A DNA stretch of 17,159 nt from Desulfobacula sp. (GCA_027858355.1 JAQICW010000566.1:1-17159); one strand, 5' to 3'. Numbered from the stretch's first letter, positions 7,413 to 16,277 are shown. A program made the numbers and translations. The notes: generated by a model not told the origin, from the letters alone.

Positions 7413-7449
7413 TAGTTAACTGTAAATTTTAAACAAGGAGAACAAGATT

Positions 7450-10400
7450 ATGGCTATTACTTTTAATGCTGCAACTTCCACTTCTACTTTTGCTGATCTT
7501 ATTATTGACAGCGAAAGCGCTTCAACGGAGTGGTATCAGCTATGGTCCGGTAATGCAGCCGGTACTGTGGGTGATTATGTTGACACCACCGCATACTATT
7601 CAGGTGGTCGCGGGTGGATCATGGCAAGTGATTTAGACAGCGTAAGAGCTGACTTTGCCCAGTCCGGTGATGACACTCTCTATGTCAAAACATATTCAGC
7701 AGCTGCCGGTTCCAGTGTTTGGGACAATGGGGCAGTCGCTTTTGATGACATAGCAGATGTTAGTGTTACAACAGATGTTACCGGTGGAACTATGATTGCC
7801 GATATGTTTAATGATGAATCATTTTCATCAGGCTCCTGGTACAGGGTCTGGATCGGAAATACAGCCGGGGAAAGCTCAAACGGTCACTATCTTGATACAT
7901 CTTCCCTTGATAATGGGGCGGGTGAAGGATGGATTGCTGCTGCTGACCTTGCTAATGTTTCCTATGTTCCTGGAGCCGAAGGTACTGCCCAGGAGTTCTG
8001 GATTAAAGCATGGTCTGCAAATTCAGGTACGGGTTCCTGGGAAAACTGGACTGTTTCAAATAACGCTGCTGAAGGTGAGTTCGCTATCACCCAGGATGCT
8101 GTCAATGCAAATTTCTGGGATCTGGCTGTTGACGGAACGAATGGCCCTCTCGAAGCACCGGATGGAGGTTTGGTCGCAGATGGCGGCGCAGGAATTCAGA
8201 AGCTTCATGTAACGGGTACTAACGACATGAGGATCGACCTGACTAATTTTTCAAACCAGGCTGAAGGTCTTGACCTCGATGGCAGCGGTACCATCGCTAC
8301 AAACGGTATTGAAAATAATGTTCAGGCCCAGGGAATTCTCTCTGTTGCTAATTTTGAAGTGTTTGATTTCTATGCCAGCAACCCCATAGACAGTACAGAT
8401 ACTGCCAATAATTATTTCGGTGATGTAAACTTTGACGGAACCGGATATAACGGTGATGGTGTGACCACAGACGGTACTGTTTATCTTGGTGGTCGTGGTG
8501 TGGATATCGTATTCACCGGTGTAGGAAATGACTTTATCGCCGCTGGTGGTGTGGATGCAGGTAGATTTGTGCCCGGCGTCAATGCAGTGGGCGCAATGGT
8601 GATTATTGATACTCAGACCGGATTACCGGTTGCAGCTGCTCTTGCCGATGTTGTAGATGGCGGTCGTAATGCAGATTTCTTTTATATGAATATGTCTGCA
8701 ATCGATGCCGAAGATGGTAATGGAACAACTTACCGAGGTGGCGAAACCTGGGATAGTAATTCAGATCAGGACAGTGACTGGGCGCTTCTGGAAATTTCGG
8801 ATGACAATGAACCTGTTGCTGCTATCATGAATACAAGCATTACGCTGAACTCCGGTACAATGGCTGCGATTACAAATATTGAGCATCTTGATGCATCTGG
8901 TGATCTCTATAGCTTTCTCGATTCCTTTGACACTGTTCTTGGCGGAATGAGAGATTATAAGAGTGCCCATGCAGCAGACGGTACTGAAAATTCAGGGCTT
9001 GGCTCAACCGGACAAATCGTTGTTACAGATCCAATGAATGTTATGAATATTATTGTTGGTGGTTATGACAATGATACAGTTAACGCTGGTGGCGGAAATG
9101 ATATTATTTTTGGTGGAAAACTGCAATACCTTCTGGCTTATGCCAATAATCCGAATCTTGTTGATGCCTCAAACGGACTTGACCTGAATGTAAATTCAGT
9201 GGGTACTGTAAACGATGGTATGGATTCCTTATTTGGTGGTGCCGGAAATGATACTATTGTTTTTGAAATGGACGGTGGTAACTATGATGGTGGTGTTGTC
9301 GGCGGTGTAACAGGTGCTGCTGCTATTGCAGGTGGGGGAGATAATCTCTTTGTAACAGATTTCAGTATGGGTCGTATGCAGGGTCAGACTGCTGCAAATG
9401 AACTTGCCCAGGGTACCACAGCCCAGGCTGATGCCCTTGCCGCATTAACCACAGACAGTGTGGTTCGTCTCGACCTTGGTGTTGGTCAGGGTGTCTTCTA
9501 TCGCGGATATGGTGGTGCTGATACGCTGAATAATGAAATTGTAGGCCAGAACTTTACTGCTGATCAGACTCAATACGCTGCAGGCGTTGCCCGTTCAACG
9601 ATTCAGGACATGACAGGTATTATTGCTACCGGTCTTGGAACATTGGATTATGATGCAGACGGATCAAATATCTCTGATTTTGCCTATAGATACCAGGCTG
9701 ACTTTGGTGGTCTTGCCGCTGATATGGATCTGCGCGGATTTGATGGTGCGGATGATGACAATATGTTCGGATATACCGCTGCCGGCGCACTTAATACTGT
9801 ATTCAATCTTGGAGACAACACCCTATATGCCAATACCGGAGATGATGTTCTTGAAGGCCGTGGTGGTGATGATCTTCTTTCCGGCGGTGCAGGTCATGAT
9901 GATTTTATCTTCAGCCTTGGTGCCGTGGATGACGACAATATCATCCACCGTCAGATTGATGCGGATCAGGATGGTATCTGGGATGGTACTTTTGGTCAGG
10001 ATTATCGCACGGATGGTGATCCCACAAGTGCTGATCCTTCAACCATTACATATAGTATGACAGATCCGGGAGACGTTATTTCCGTTCTCTTTACTCTGGA
10101 TGGAGTACCTCTTTCAGCTTCCGGTGCTACAATCACTTCTGCAACAACCATGACAGAATTGGCCCAGGCGGTTAACGATATTATTTCTGCCATTGATGCA
10201 GGACTTTCAGCTGCTGCTGACGGAGATACACTTGTCGTAACAGATGCCGGTGGAAGACCCATTACCTCTCCTTCCATTGCAGGGGACCTGGATGTTGATG
10301 ATTTCACAGCCAGTGCAGTCATTGATAATGGTCTGCCGGTTCAGATTACAGACGATATTGACAGACTGATCTTTAAATCCTATGCCAACAGGTCCACAGG

Positions 10401-13400
10401 GCTCGGTACGGATGATACACTTGCCACACTTGGTGGAGTGGATTATGCAGAAGATTTGGTCGTTGGATTTGAAGATGATGGCGCCGGCAATGTAACAACT
10501 ACACTTGCTGAAACCCAGAACTGGCAGGTCCAATTCCAGAATCTTAATATTGGTGATGTTGTAACGGTTACTATTAACGGTGTTGACTACGCACGCACCA
10601 TGGTTGCTGGTGATGTGAATACAGACGGGTTTGTCGCCAATTTTGCAAATCAAATCACCAATCTTACCTGGGATATCCATAGCACCTCAGGTCAGGTTAA
10701 TGCAGTGACTGCTGACGTTATTGTCGGAAGTGTAAACGAGCGTGTTCTAGTCCTTACAGAGACTGCTACAGGTCCTGACGCGGCACAGCATGTTTTCATG
10801 AGTGCTCCGACCGTAACAATAATCAATCCAAGTGGTACTCCCGGAACAGCCGCTGTTGAAGATTTCCATAATAATTCAGTTGAACTGGTGGATTATGATG
10901 GTCGAGATAATGACATTAACGATGATACGGTTATCTTTGTCGGCCGTTCAGGCGCAAATGACAATTATGGCCGTGATGCACTGGATCCCACAGATATTGC
11001 TGATGGTTCCACCTACTCACATTCAGTATTGGCAACTGCATTGACTGCTGGCGGAACCCTTACTGGTAGTGATGCAATCCTTGTAGATACCACTGGAAAC
11101 GGAACCAATGATACAGCGCTTCATGGAGATGACTATCTGATTGGTGCGGCAGGTGCTGACGTTCTTAATGGTGGTACAGGTGATGACCGTTTCGAGGGTT
11201 CTCTTGGTATAGATACCATTGATGGCGGTGGCAATGATGCTGCTGGCATCGCAGGCAATGTTTATCAGGATGCCTTGATTTTTAATGAAGATAACTTTGG
11301 TGCAGGGACCTCCTTTAACGTTGTCATTGGCGGCATCGGGTCAACCAATGCTGGTGTTGTTACAGCTACTGGTGCCGGCGCTGGTGTTACAACCTACACT
11401 GGCATTGAGCTGGTAAGAACCTTAAGTAATACTGCTTCTGATACCTTGAATTTTGCAACGCTTTCAGATGAAATTGCAGCGACTACAACAGCCGGTGCAA
11501 CTCAGGCGTTACGAGACATGATTGCAAATGAAGGTGTAACGCTCAACTACAACGCTGGTGCTGCAATTACACATACTGTTGATACCAATAACAATGATGC
11601 TTTAATCGCAACAGAGACCAACGTGGCTGATAGTGCTGTTCAGGGTACTGAGCATGTTATCGGTGGTGGTGCCAATGATAATGTCTTTTTCTCTCAAAAT
11701 GAAGTTGGGACAGCCAATAATGTTGATCTTGCCGGAAATGCGAGTAACGAAGGTGCTTTGACCCTGGGTGCTGATACGGTAACGTATACTCATAATGCCC
11801 CCTGGACACCTGCACAAACACCAGATCTGACGGTTGCCGTCAGTGCTGCAAGTACCATTGTAACATCTGCAAATGGAATCCTGGGTGTTGGTACAAGTGT
11901 TTCCGATGTTCTGACCGGTGTTGAAGTGGTTGGTGTTTTAAATGCCGCCGTAAGCAGCAGTAATATTGATACGGTTGATCTGACAGGAATTGATGGTGCG
12001 ATTTTTAATTATGGCGGAAATCTTGTTGTTAATAACTCATTACAAGCAAATGGTAATGGTGCGGATCTTACTGCAGCGCTTGCTGATTTCACTGTTCTAG
12101 GTACTGGCGGTATTTCACAGGCCGGCGTTGGACAGGGACATGAGATTCTGACCATTACAAATGCTACTTTAATGGAAAGAGTGACCGGTGGAGCAGGAAA
12201 TGATCGGGTTGTTGTTGCCAATAACATGAACGATAATACAGCTGTTGCAGCTGCTACACCAGACCTTGGGTTCATGTCCTATCTTGGTGACGGTGAAGGT
12301 CTTACTGCCGCCACTAATGATGCACTTGTTACCGCAGATCCTGCTTATAACGGTCTGTTTAGATTTGATCTTGGTGCAGGCACAGGCGACATGATGGACT
12401 ATACAAATGAGGCCGGTAATGTGGCTGTTGTTCTGGCTACAGATGGTACGGAACTAGACCGTGTTCTCGTTGACGGAAACGCAGATGGTAACCTTAATAA
12501 TGGTGTAGTTGCTGATGGTGACAGGGTAGATCTTGCAACAGGTGCTGAAAGATATATTGCCGGTGCCGGTCTTAACTTTATCGATCTTGGAGAGAGCACT
12601 GTGGCGACCACAATTGATTTCTCCCAGCAAGTTACACTCAATGGATCCCCAAGCCCGATGGATAATGGTAATGAGTTTATTGATCCTGATGGGTTCAATG
12701 GTGTGGCTGATACAGATATGCTAGGTATTGAAGTGCGTGATACTGCTCTTGGCACTGTTTTCGGCAGCTTCATGGATGATCCGAATGGAACAGGTTTTGG
12801 CTGGATAGGTGTTGCCGGTAATGCCTTGGCCCAGACAGTTGAGTTTACCAATAATGAGACTGGTACTAACCATATTCTTCAATTGATGGGTGGTGCAAAT
12901 GCCGTTGATTATTCTGCACTTACTGCAGATCGTACATTAACGTTCTTCGATACAACTGATGCTGGTGTTGCATTTGCCGGCTTTGACGCTGTTAACAATA
13001 AGATGCAGAGTACTTATATCGTATCTGGCGAAGATACAATCTCCATCTGGCGTGACGCTCTCAGTGGAACCGGAACCCTGACGGTTACGGGTACCGGCGA
13101 AGCCAATGATATAATTGATATTTCTAATTTTGCTGCAGTTGTAGCCAATGGTCAGCATGTTGTGAATCTGACAACCCAGCAGGTTATAGAAGATCAAACC
13201 AATACCAATGCAGTTAATGGTAACTTTGTGACATCGGTTGTTGGATTTGAGAATGTTACAGGATCAGCTTTTGCCGATCACATCACCGGTAATGGTCAGG
13301 ACAATGACATCAATAGTGCCGCTGGTGCTGATGAAATCACTGGTGCGGGTGGACAAGATAACATTACACTGACTGTGGATGGCGCAGTGGATCGTGTCTT

Positions 13401-14373
13401 CTATACAACAGTGAACGATGGTGATACAGTTATGGTCGGTACGCATGCCGTGTCAACTGTTAATGCGGATACGGTTGCTGATTTCTTGGCCACTGGCGAT
13501 CAACTTGTATTTTCCGGTGCCCTGCAGGCGCTTCTTGTTGAAAATGGTACGGTTGCAACCGTAGCAGGCGGAGGCGGTATCAACCTGGCAGCAGATGGAA
13601 TTTTTAATTCATCTGCCGGTGGTGCAGCTCTTGCCAGTGCTAACACTTTTGCTGCTAATAATGTGGCTTTTGGTGATTTAGCTGCGGAATTGGGTGCTGT
13701 TGCTGGTGCTGCTGCAGGCGATGATGCTATCTTGATAATCGGTGATGGCGTAAGCACCGGTGTTTATTATTATCAGGAAGATGGAACTACTTTGGCAACA
13801 ATTGATGCTGCTGACACGCTTCAACTGCTGACTGTTCTTACGGCTATTCCGGGTACTTTAGCTGACGGTGACATCGTCACTCGTACAGTATCAGCTGCTG
13901 GTGGAGAAGCGATTGACGCTAATAGTCTCGGTGTTGTTGAGGTTGCATATGATCTTCAGACCGATTCCGTAATGGGTTCTCGTGATGAAATCGACTTTTT
14001 CACTACCGGTACTGATAAAATTGATTTGTCTGTATTCGATTTTGGCGGATTTACCAGTGCTGCCACTGAAGATCTTGACGGAAGTGGTACGGCTGATAGA
14101 GCTGAGGCAATTATCTACCAGACGCCTGTTTCAGTTGACAGTGCTGCTACCTTGACGGATTTCTTCCTTGACACTGTGAATCTTGTTGCAGGTCAGCAGG
14201 TTGACCGGTCCGTTGTTATCCAGCGTGAAGGCGCTACCAATGATTATCGTATCTTTGTTGATGTTAACATGGATGGTGATTTTGTCCAGGCAGATGATAT
14301 GGTTGTCGATATCACTAACGAGACTCTTGGTGGTGGTATGGCTGGCGGTTTAGGCGACATTATATTTGCATAA
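7450..14373 (+). CDS. Giant RTX-type calcium-binding surface protein, predicted type I secretion substrate / S-layer or matrix protein
   Basis: The 2307-residue acidic protein has no signal peptide, no cysteine and about eight lysines by eye. Two copies of a tryptophan-rich module open it (about 14-98 and 116-203: WYQLWSGN ... GWIMASDL ... LYVKTYS, and WYRVWIGN ... GWIAAADL ... FWIKAWS). RTX nonapeptides (GGxGxDxhx) are scattered near residues 534-560, 590-615, 797-827 (densest: GDDVLEGRGGDDLLSGGAG), 1225-1264, 1402-1411, 1578-1592 and 1945-1975, separated by long Ala/Gly/Thr/Asp/Asn-rich beta-type stretches; DxDxDG-like loops also occur. The end (TGTDKIDLSVFD ... DVNMDGDF ... GDIIFA) matches RTX C-termini, with an acidic residue followed by hydrophobics as last residues, the usual type I signal. 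Calcium would fold it outside the cell. Position directly after the exporter genes makes it their likely cargo. Size and composition fit an S-layer or adhesin; no HExxH protease motif or pore-forming toxin region is seen. Confidence 0.85.
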   Translation: MAITFNAATSTSTFADLIIDSESASTEWYQLWSGNAAGTVGDYVDTTAYYSGGRGWIMASDLDSVRADFAQSGDDTLYVKTYSAAAGSSVWDNGAVAFDDIADVSVTTDVTGGTMIADMFNDESFSSGSWYRVWIGNTAGESSNGHYLDTSSLDNGAGEGWIAAADLANVSYVPGAEGTAQEFWIKAWSANSGTGSWENWTVSNNAAEGEFAITQDAVNANFWDLAVDGTNGPLEAPDGGLVADGGAGIQKLHVTGTNDMRIDLTNFSNQAEGLDLDGSGTIATNGIENNVQAQGILSVANFEVFDFYASNPIDSTDTANNYFGDVNFDGTGYNGDGVTTDGTVYLGGRGVDIVFTGVGNDFIAAGGVDAGRFVPGVNAVGAMVIIDTQTGLPVAAALADVVDGGRNADFFYMNMSAIDAEDGNGTTYRGGETWDSNSDQDSDWALLEISDDNEPVAAIMNTSITLNSGTMAAITNIEHLDASGDLYSFLDSFDTVLGGMRDYKSAHAADGTENSGLGSTGQIVVTDPMNVMNIIVGGYDNDTVNAGGGNDIIFGGKLQYLLAYANNPNLVDASNGLDLNVNSVGTVNDGMDSLFGGAGNDTIVFEMDGGNYDGGVVGGVTGAAAIAGGGDNLFVTDFSMGRMQGQTAANELAQGTTAQADALAALTTDSVVRLDLGVGQGVFYRGYGGADTLNNEIVGQNFTADQTQYAAGVARSTIQDMTGIIATGLGTLDYDADGSNISDFAYRYQADFGGLAADMDLRGFDGADDDNMFGYTAAGALNTVFNLGDNTLYANTGDDVLEGRGGDDLLSGGAGHDDFIFSLGAVDDDNIIHRQIDADQDGIWDGTFGQDYRTDGDPTSADPSTITYSMTDPGDVISVLFTLDGVPLSASGATITSATTMTELAQAVNDIISAIDAGLSAAADGDTLVVTDAGGRPITSPSIAGDLDVDDFTASAVIDNGLPVQITDDIDRLIFKSYANRSTGLGTDDTLATLGGVDYAEDLVVGFEDDGAGNVTTTLAETQNWQVQFQNLNIGDVVTVTINGVDYARTMVAGDVNTDGFVANFANQITNLTWDIHSTSGQVNAVTADVIVGSVNERVLVLTETATGPDAAQHVFMSAPTVTIINPSGTPGTAAVEDFHNNSVELVDYDGRDNDINDDTVIFVGRSGANDNYGRDALDPTDIADGSTYSHSVLATALTAGGTLTGSDAILVDTTGNGTNDTALHGDDYLIGAAGADVLNGGTGDDRFEGSLGIDTIDGGGNDAAGIAGNVYQDALIFNEDNFGAGTSFNVVIGGIGSTNAGVVTATGAGAGVTTYTGIELVRTLSNTASDTLNFATLSDEIAATTTAGATQALRDMIANEGVTLNYNAGAAITHTVDTNNNDALIATETNVADSAVQGTEHVIGGGANDNVFFSQNEVGTANNVDLAGNASNEGALTLGADTVTYTHNAPWTPAQTPDLTVAVSAASTIVTSANGILGVGTSVSDVLTGVEVVGVLNAAVSSSNIDTVDLTGIDGAIFNYGGNLVVNNSLQANGNGADLTAALADFTVLGTGGISQAGVGQGHEILTITNATLMERVTGGAGNDRVVVANNMNDNTAVAAATPDLGFMSYLGDGEGLTAATNDALVTADPAYNGLFRFDLGAGTGDMMDYTNEAGNVAVVLATDGTELDRVLVDGNADGNLNNGVVADGDRVDLATGAERYIAGAGLNFIDLGESTVATTIDFSQQVTLNGSPSPMDNGNEFIDPDGFNGVADTDMLGIEVRDTALGTVFGSFMDDPNGTGFGWIGVAGNALAQTVEFTNNETGTNHILQLMGGANAVDYSALTADRTLTFFDTTDAGVAFAGFDAVNNKMQSTYIVSGEDTISIWRDALSGTGTLTVTGTGEANDIIDISNFAAVVANGQHVVNLTTQQVIEDQTNTNAVNGNFVTSVVGFENVTGSAFADHITGNGQDNDINSAAGADEITGAGGQDNITLTVDGAVDRVFYTTVNDGDTVMVGTHAVSTVNADTVADFLATGDQLVFSGALQALLVENGTVATVAGGGGINLAADGIFNSSAGGAALASANTFAANNVAFGDLAAELGAVAGAAAGDDAILIIGDGVSTGVYYYQEDGTTLATIDAADTLQLLTVLTAIPGTLADGDIVTRTVSAAGGEAIDANSLGVVEVAYDLQTDSVMGSRDEIDFFTTGTDKIDLSVFDFGGFTSAATEDLDGSGTADRAEAIIYQTPVSVDSAATLTDFFLDTVNLVAGQQVDRSVVIQREGATNDYRIFVDVNMDGDFVQADDMVVDITNETLGGGMAGGLGDIIFA
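7489..8058 (+). repeat. Duplicated Trp-rich module at the N-terminus of the giant protein
   Basis: Residues about 14-98 and 116-203 align as FADL/IADM ... WYxhWxGNxAG ... Y(V/L)DT ... G(R/E)GWIxAxDL ... (L/F)(Y/W)(V/I)K(T/A)(Y/W)S ... (V/S)W(D/E)N. It resembles modules seen in other large type I secreted adhesins (a strand with Y-x-x-W, then an A-x-x-L segment, then LWVRAxDG and a W-S-x-W close). The assignment is from memory of the family pattern. Confidence 0.65.
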
Positions 14374-14383
14374 ACCCTAAAAC

Positions 14384-14413
14384 AATGGAGGCAGGTAATA
14401 TTTTGCCTCCATT
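14384..14413 (+). other. Perfect 10-bp hairpin just after the giant gene
   Basis: AATGGAGGCA (14384-14393) pairs with TGCCTCCATT (14404-14413) around a 10-nt loop. No T-run follows, so alone it is not a classical terminator. It lies 11 bp after the stop codon and could protect the 3' end of a very long abundant message or act together with the terminator at 14452. Confidence 0.6.
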
Positions 14414-14451
14414 CATTAAGAGTGTGGTATTGATTCATTCTTAAAACACAT

Positions 14452-14489
14452 AAAAAAACCGTCATTCTTCATTGGATGACGGTTTTTTT
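14452..14489. terminator. Rho-independent terminator after the giant gene (likely bidirectional)
   Basis: A 14-bp perfect stem (A7-CCGTCAT at 14452-14465 with ATGACGG-T7 at 14476-14489) encloses a 10-nt loop, with the G/C-rich core followed directly by seven T. The mirror-image A-run makes it also work on the opposite strand. It separates the giant gene from the SapC genes. Confidence 0.9.
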
Positions 14490-14678
14490 GTGTAACGCAC
14501 AAATTTAAAAGTAAAGCATAAATTTACAAATTTCGGGCAAGACTCTGGATGATTTAATGTTGATTCATTTGTGTATAAATGTCATATACAATTTTTATTG
14601 ATTTGTTTGTCCGCTCTTTTTTTAAAAGTAATAAAGCTATACTAAATTTGCCCTATAAAAAACGGAGTAAATATAAAC

Positions 14679-15449
14679 ATGTTTCAAAAAGTGGTTCAGG
14701 TTACCCGGCAGAGACATAAGGACGTTACCCTTGCACCGGTTACAAATTATAAATTTGCGAACGCTCTTCATTCAGTTCCCCTGGCCCCGGATGAATTTCC
14801 CGGTGCATGCATTCACCTGCCCATTGTTTTTATTCAAGAGCAGGATAAAATATTTCCAAATCTTATGCTTGGTCTTACACCGGGAAAAAATCTTTGTATT
14901 GATGAAAAAAACAGTTGGATAGCAGGGTATATCCCATGGGCTGTAAAGCGTTATCCATTCTCTTTTGTCGCTACAGATGACAAGGAAAAACTTGCATTGT
15001 GTATTGATGAAAAATGCGGTCTTTTTTCTCAAAGAACAGGCGAGACTCTCTTTGATCAGTCAGGTAATCAAAGCCAGATTCTTGACAGGGCTTTAGACCT
15101 TTTACAAAGATACCAGACAGGTATAGCAAAGGCAGAACAATTTTGTGCCAAACTTGGTGAGTTTAATCTGCTGACCCCATTAAAGATCCAGGTTCAGCGA
15201 TCAGATCAGAAATCATTAATGCTTACAGGTCTTTTCCATATTAATGAGCAACGATTGAGAGAACTTCCAGATGATAAATATCTTGAATTAAGGCGTATGA
15301 ATTATATACAATTTATCTATTTTCACTTGGTGTCACTTCAAAATCTAACGAATTTGCAAAACAGAAACAGATTTTATGATAAGACACAACTTACTGATAA
15401 TGCAAACCTAATCCCAGATTCATTTAATTTCAGTGTTGACAGAGGATAA
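14679..15449 (+). CDS. SapC family protein 1 (S-layer-associated family)
   Basis: The 256-residue protein matches the SapC family, named for a gene of the Campylobacter fetus S-layer secretion locus. Visible family marks are a basic N-terminal start (residues 1-20, HKDVTLAPV), HLPIVF (46-51), LGLTPGKNLCID (64-75), the hallmark GYIPWAVKRYPF (83-94), a short LCIDEKCGLF segment, and a C-terminal LTGLFHINEQRLREL followed by IYFHLVSLQNLTNL. It has no signal peptide or membrane helix, so it is expected in the cytoplasm. The biochemical role of the family is not established. The start is supported by ggag (14664-14667), 11 bases before the ATG. It lies behind the terminator of the giant gene, so it has its own promoter. 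It is the most divergent of the three SapC proteins here. This is not the SapC of the Sap peptide-import ABC system, which is a membrane permease. Confidence 0.85.
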   Translation: MFQKVVQVTRQRHKDVTLAPVTNYKFANALHSVPLAPDEFPGACIHLPIVFIQEQDKIFPNLMLGLTPGKNLCIDEKNSWIAGYIPWAVKRYPFSFVATDDKEKLALCIDEKCGLFSQRTGETLFDQSGNQSQILDRALDLLQRYQTGIAKAEQFCAKLGEFNLLTPLKIQVQRSDQKSLMLTGLFHINEQRLRELPDDKYLELRRMNYIQFIYFHLVSLQNLTNLQNRNRFYDKTQLTDNANLIPDSFNFSVDRG

Positions 15450-15452
15450 TAT

Positions 15453-15536
15453 ATGATTAAAGTTAAGCAAAAAAAAACAAAAAATACTGGCTTTGCGAAG
15501 TTTTCAAGAGTTAAAAGAAATGAAAGCCTACGATGA
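15453..15536 (+). CDS. Possible 27-residue very basic peptide between the SapC genes
   Basis: An ATG three bases after the SapC1 stop opens a 27-codon frame ending in TGA at 15534-15536. The peptide begins MIKVKQKKTKNTGF and has about seven Lys, three Arg and one Glu, a strong positive charge. A good Shine-Dalgarno, agagga (15441-15446), lies seven bases upstream inside the end of SapC1, suggesting translational coupling. It could be a nucleic-acid- or membrane-binding peptide, or just a chance frame in an A-rich spacer; the A-run (15469-15477) inflates the lysine count. No family is recognised. Confidence 0.3.
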   Translation: MIKVKQKKTKNTGFAKFSRVKRNESLR

Positions 15537-15563
15537 AACTAAAAACCAAAATGGAGAATAAAA

Positions 15564-16277
15564 ATGTTTGAAAATCTTGAAGCCCTTGATAATATGCGCC
15601 ATGGCGACTTAAAATATAAACCTGTTAAGGGATATGAATTTGCCTCAAAAATTCCCTTTTGCATTCTGGGCGGATCAGAAGTTGTCAAAGCATCAAAGTT
15701 TTTTCCAATTGTCTTTCCTGAAAAAGATTCAAAAAATTTACAGCTTCCCCTGGCGCTTTTTTCAAGCAAGCTTGATGAGAATCCGTGTGTTGGAAAAGAC
15801 GGTAAATGGTCTGCTGGCTATATCCCTGCTCATATTCGGCGTTTCCCTTTTATTTTTGCACCCATCCCGGAACAAGAAAACCAATTTGCGATCCTGATTG
15901 ATAAAGATGCACCTCAATTTGCTTCAGCTGAGGGAGATCCTTTATTTGACAAGGATAATAAACCCGGGAGTGTTATAAAACAGGCCCAGGAGTTTTTAAC
16001 CCGGATTGAAATGGATTTCACAATGACACTAAAGCTGATTGAATTGTTGGACAAAGAAGAGGTTCTTCAACCCAAACAGCTTAAAATAAATCAAAACGGT
16101 AAATCAAAGTTATTGCAGGGATTCAGGGTTGTTGATACGAAAAGGCTTTCAGCACTTGAAGACTCTGTAATTGCCCAATGGTTTCGCAACGGTCTGATGG
16201 GAATTATATTTGCCCACCTCCACTCCCTGGAAAATATACAGAACATTGTTTCAATCCAGGATATTGGGGATAAATAA
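15564..16277 (+). CDS. SapC family protein 2
   Basis: The 237-residue SapC-family protein has residues 1-24 as a charged N-terminus (MFENLEALDNMRHGDLKY), KFFPIVFP (45-52), LPLALFS (61-67), the hallmark GYIPAHIRRFPF (85-96), a central FAILIDKDAPQF segment, a helical FLTRIEMDFTMTLKLIELL region, and a C-terminal LLQGFRVVDTKRLSALED ... GIIFAHLHSLENIQNI. It is the same length as SapC protein 3 and starts with the same pattern, so these two are the closer paralogues. No signal peptide or membrane helix is present. The start is set by ggagaa at 15553-15558 before the ATG. It lies 114 bp after SapC1 with no terminator between, so the two are probably cotranscribed. The family role is unproven; context suggests a part in handling the exported surface protein. 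Confidence 0.87.
   Translation: MFENLEALDNMRHGDLKYKPVKGYEFASKIPFCILGGSEVVKASKFFPIVFPEKDSKNLQLPLALFSSKLDENPCVGKDGKWSAGYIPAHIRRFPFIFAPIPEQENQFAILIDKDAPQFASAEGDPLFDKDNKPGSVIKQAQEFLTRIEMDFTMTLKLIELLDKEEVLQPKQLKINQNGKSKLLQGFRVVDTKRLSALEDSVIAQWFRNGLMGIIFAHLHSLENIQNIVSIQDIGDK

Larger units (their letters stand above)
7147..7449 (+). promoter_or_regulatory. Intergenic control region and long leader of the giant RTX gene
   Basis: This gene-free stretch holds, in order, the rest of the candidate activator site, the sigma-54 promoter (7234-7250), a predicted transcription start near 7261, and a leader of about 190 nt. The leader contains a small hairpin (ACTGC-gcgt-GCAGT, 7294-7307, flanked by T6 at 7285-7290 and A6 at 7311-7316), a GTAGTACA repeat cluster (7361-7397), a perfect 16-bp A/T palindrome (7397-7412), and a strong Shine-Dalgarno AAGGAG (7435-7440) nine bases before the ATG. 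No coding frame of note is seen. Confidence 0.6.
14374..14678 (+). other. Intergenic region between the giant gene and the first SapC gene
   Basis: It holds two hairpins (14384-14413 and the terminator 14452-14489) and then about 190 bp of A/T-rich sequence before the SapC start. A TATACT at 14638-14643 could be a -10 element, but I see no convincing -35 and no sigma-54 site here. The ribosome site of the next gene is ggag at 14664-14667. No coding frame is supported. Confidence 0.5.

Noticed and set aside
10002..10680. Long minus-strand open frames opposite the giant gene
   Set aside because: They are mirror frames of a repetitive, codon-biased gene, with low-complexity or unfolded-looking translations and no ribosome sites; the + frame is clearly coding.
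7450..14373. Giant RTX protein as a pore-forming toxin or serralysin-type protease
   Set aside because: No acyltransferase (HlyC-like) gene is next to it, no hydrophobic pore-forming region is seen, and no HExxH zinc motif is present; the closest string, HEILT near 12140, lacks the second His.
7450..14373. LapA-type adhesin held at the surface by an N-terminal retention module
   Set aside because: The N-terminus shows no recognisable retention module with a di-alanine cleavage site, and no LapD/LapG-like gene is in the window.
14547..14570. Sigma-54 promoter upstream of SapC1 (GG ... GT near 14546-14559)
   Set aside because: The -12 GC is missing and the -24 block is poor, unlike the two good sites at 689 and 7234.
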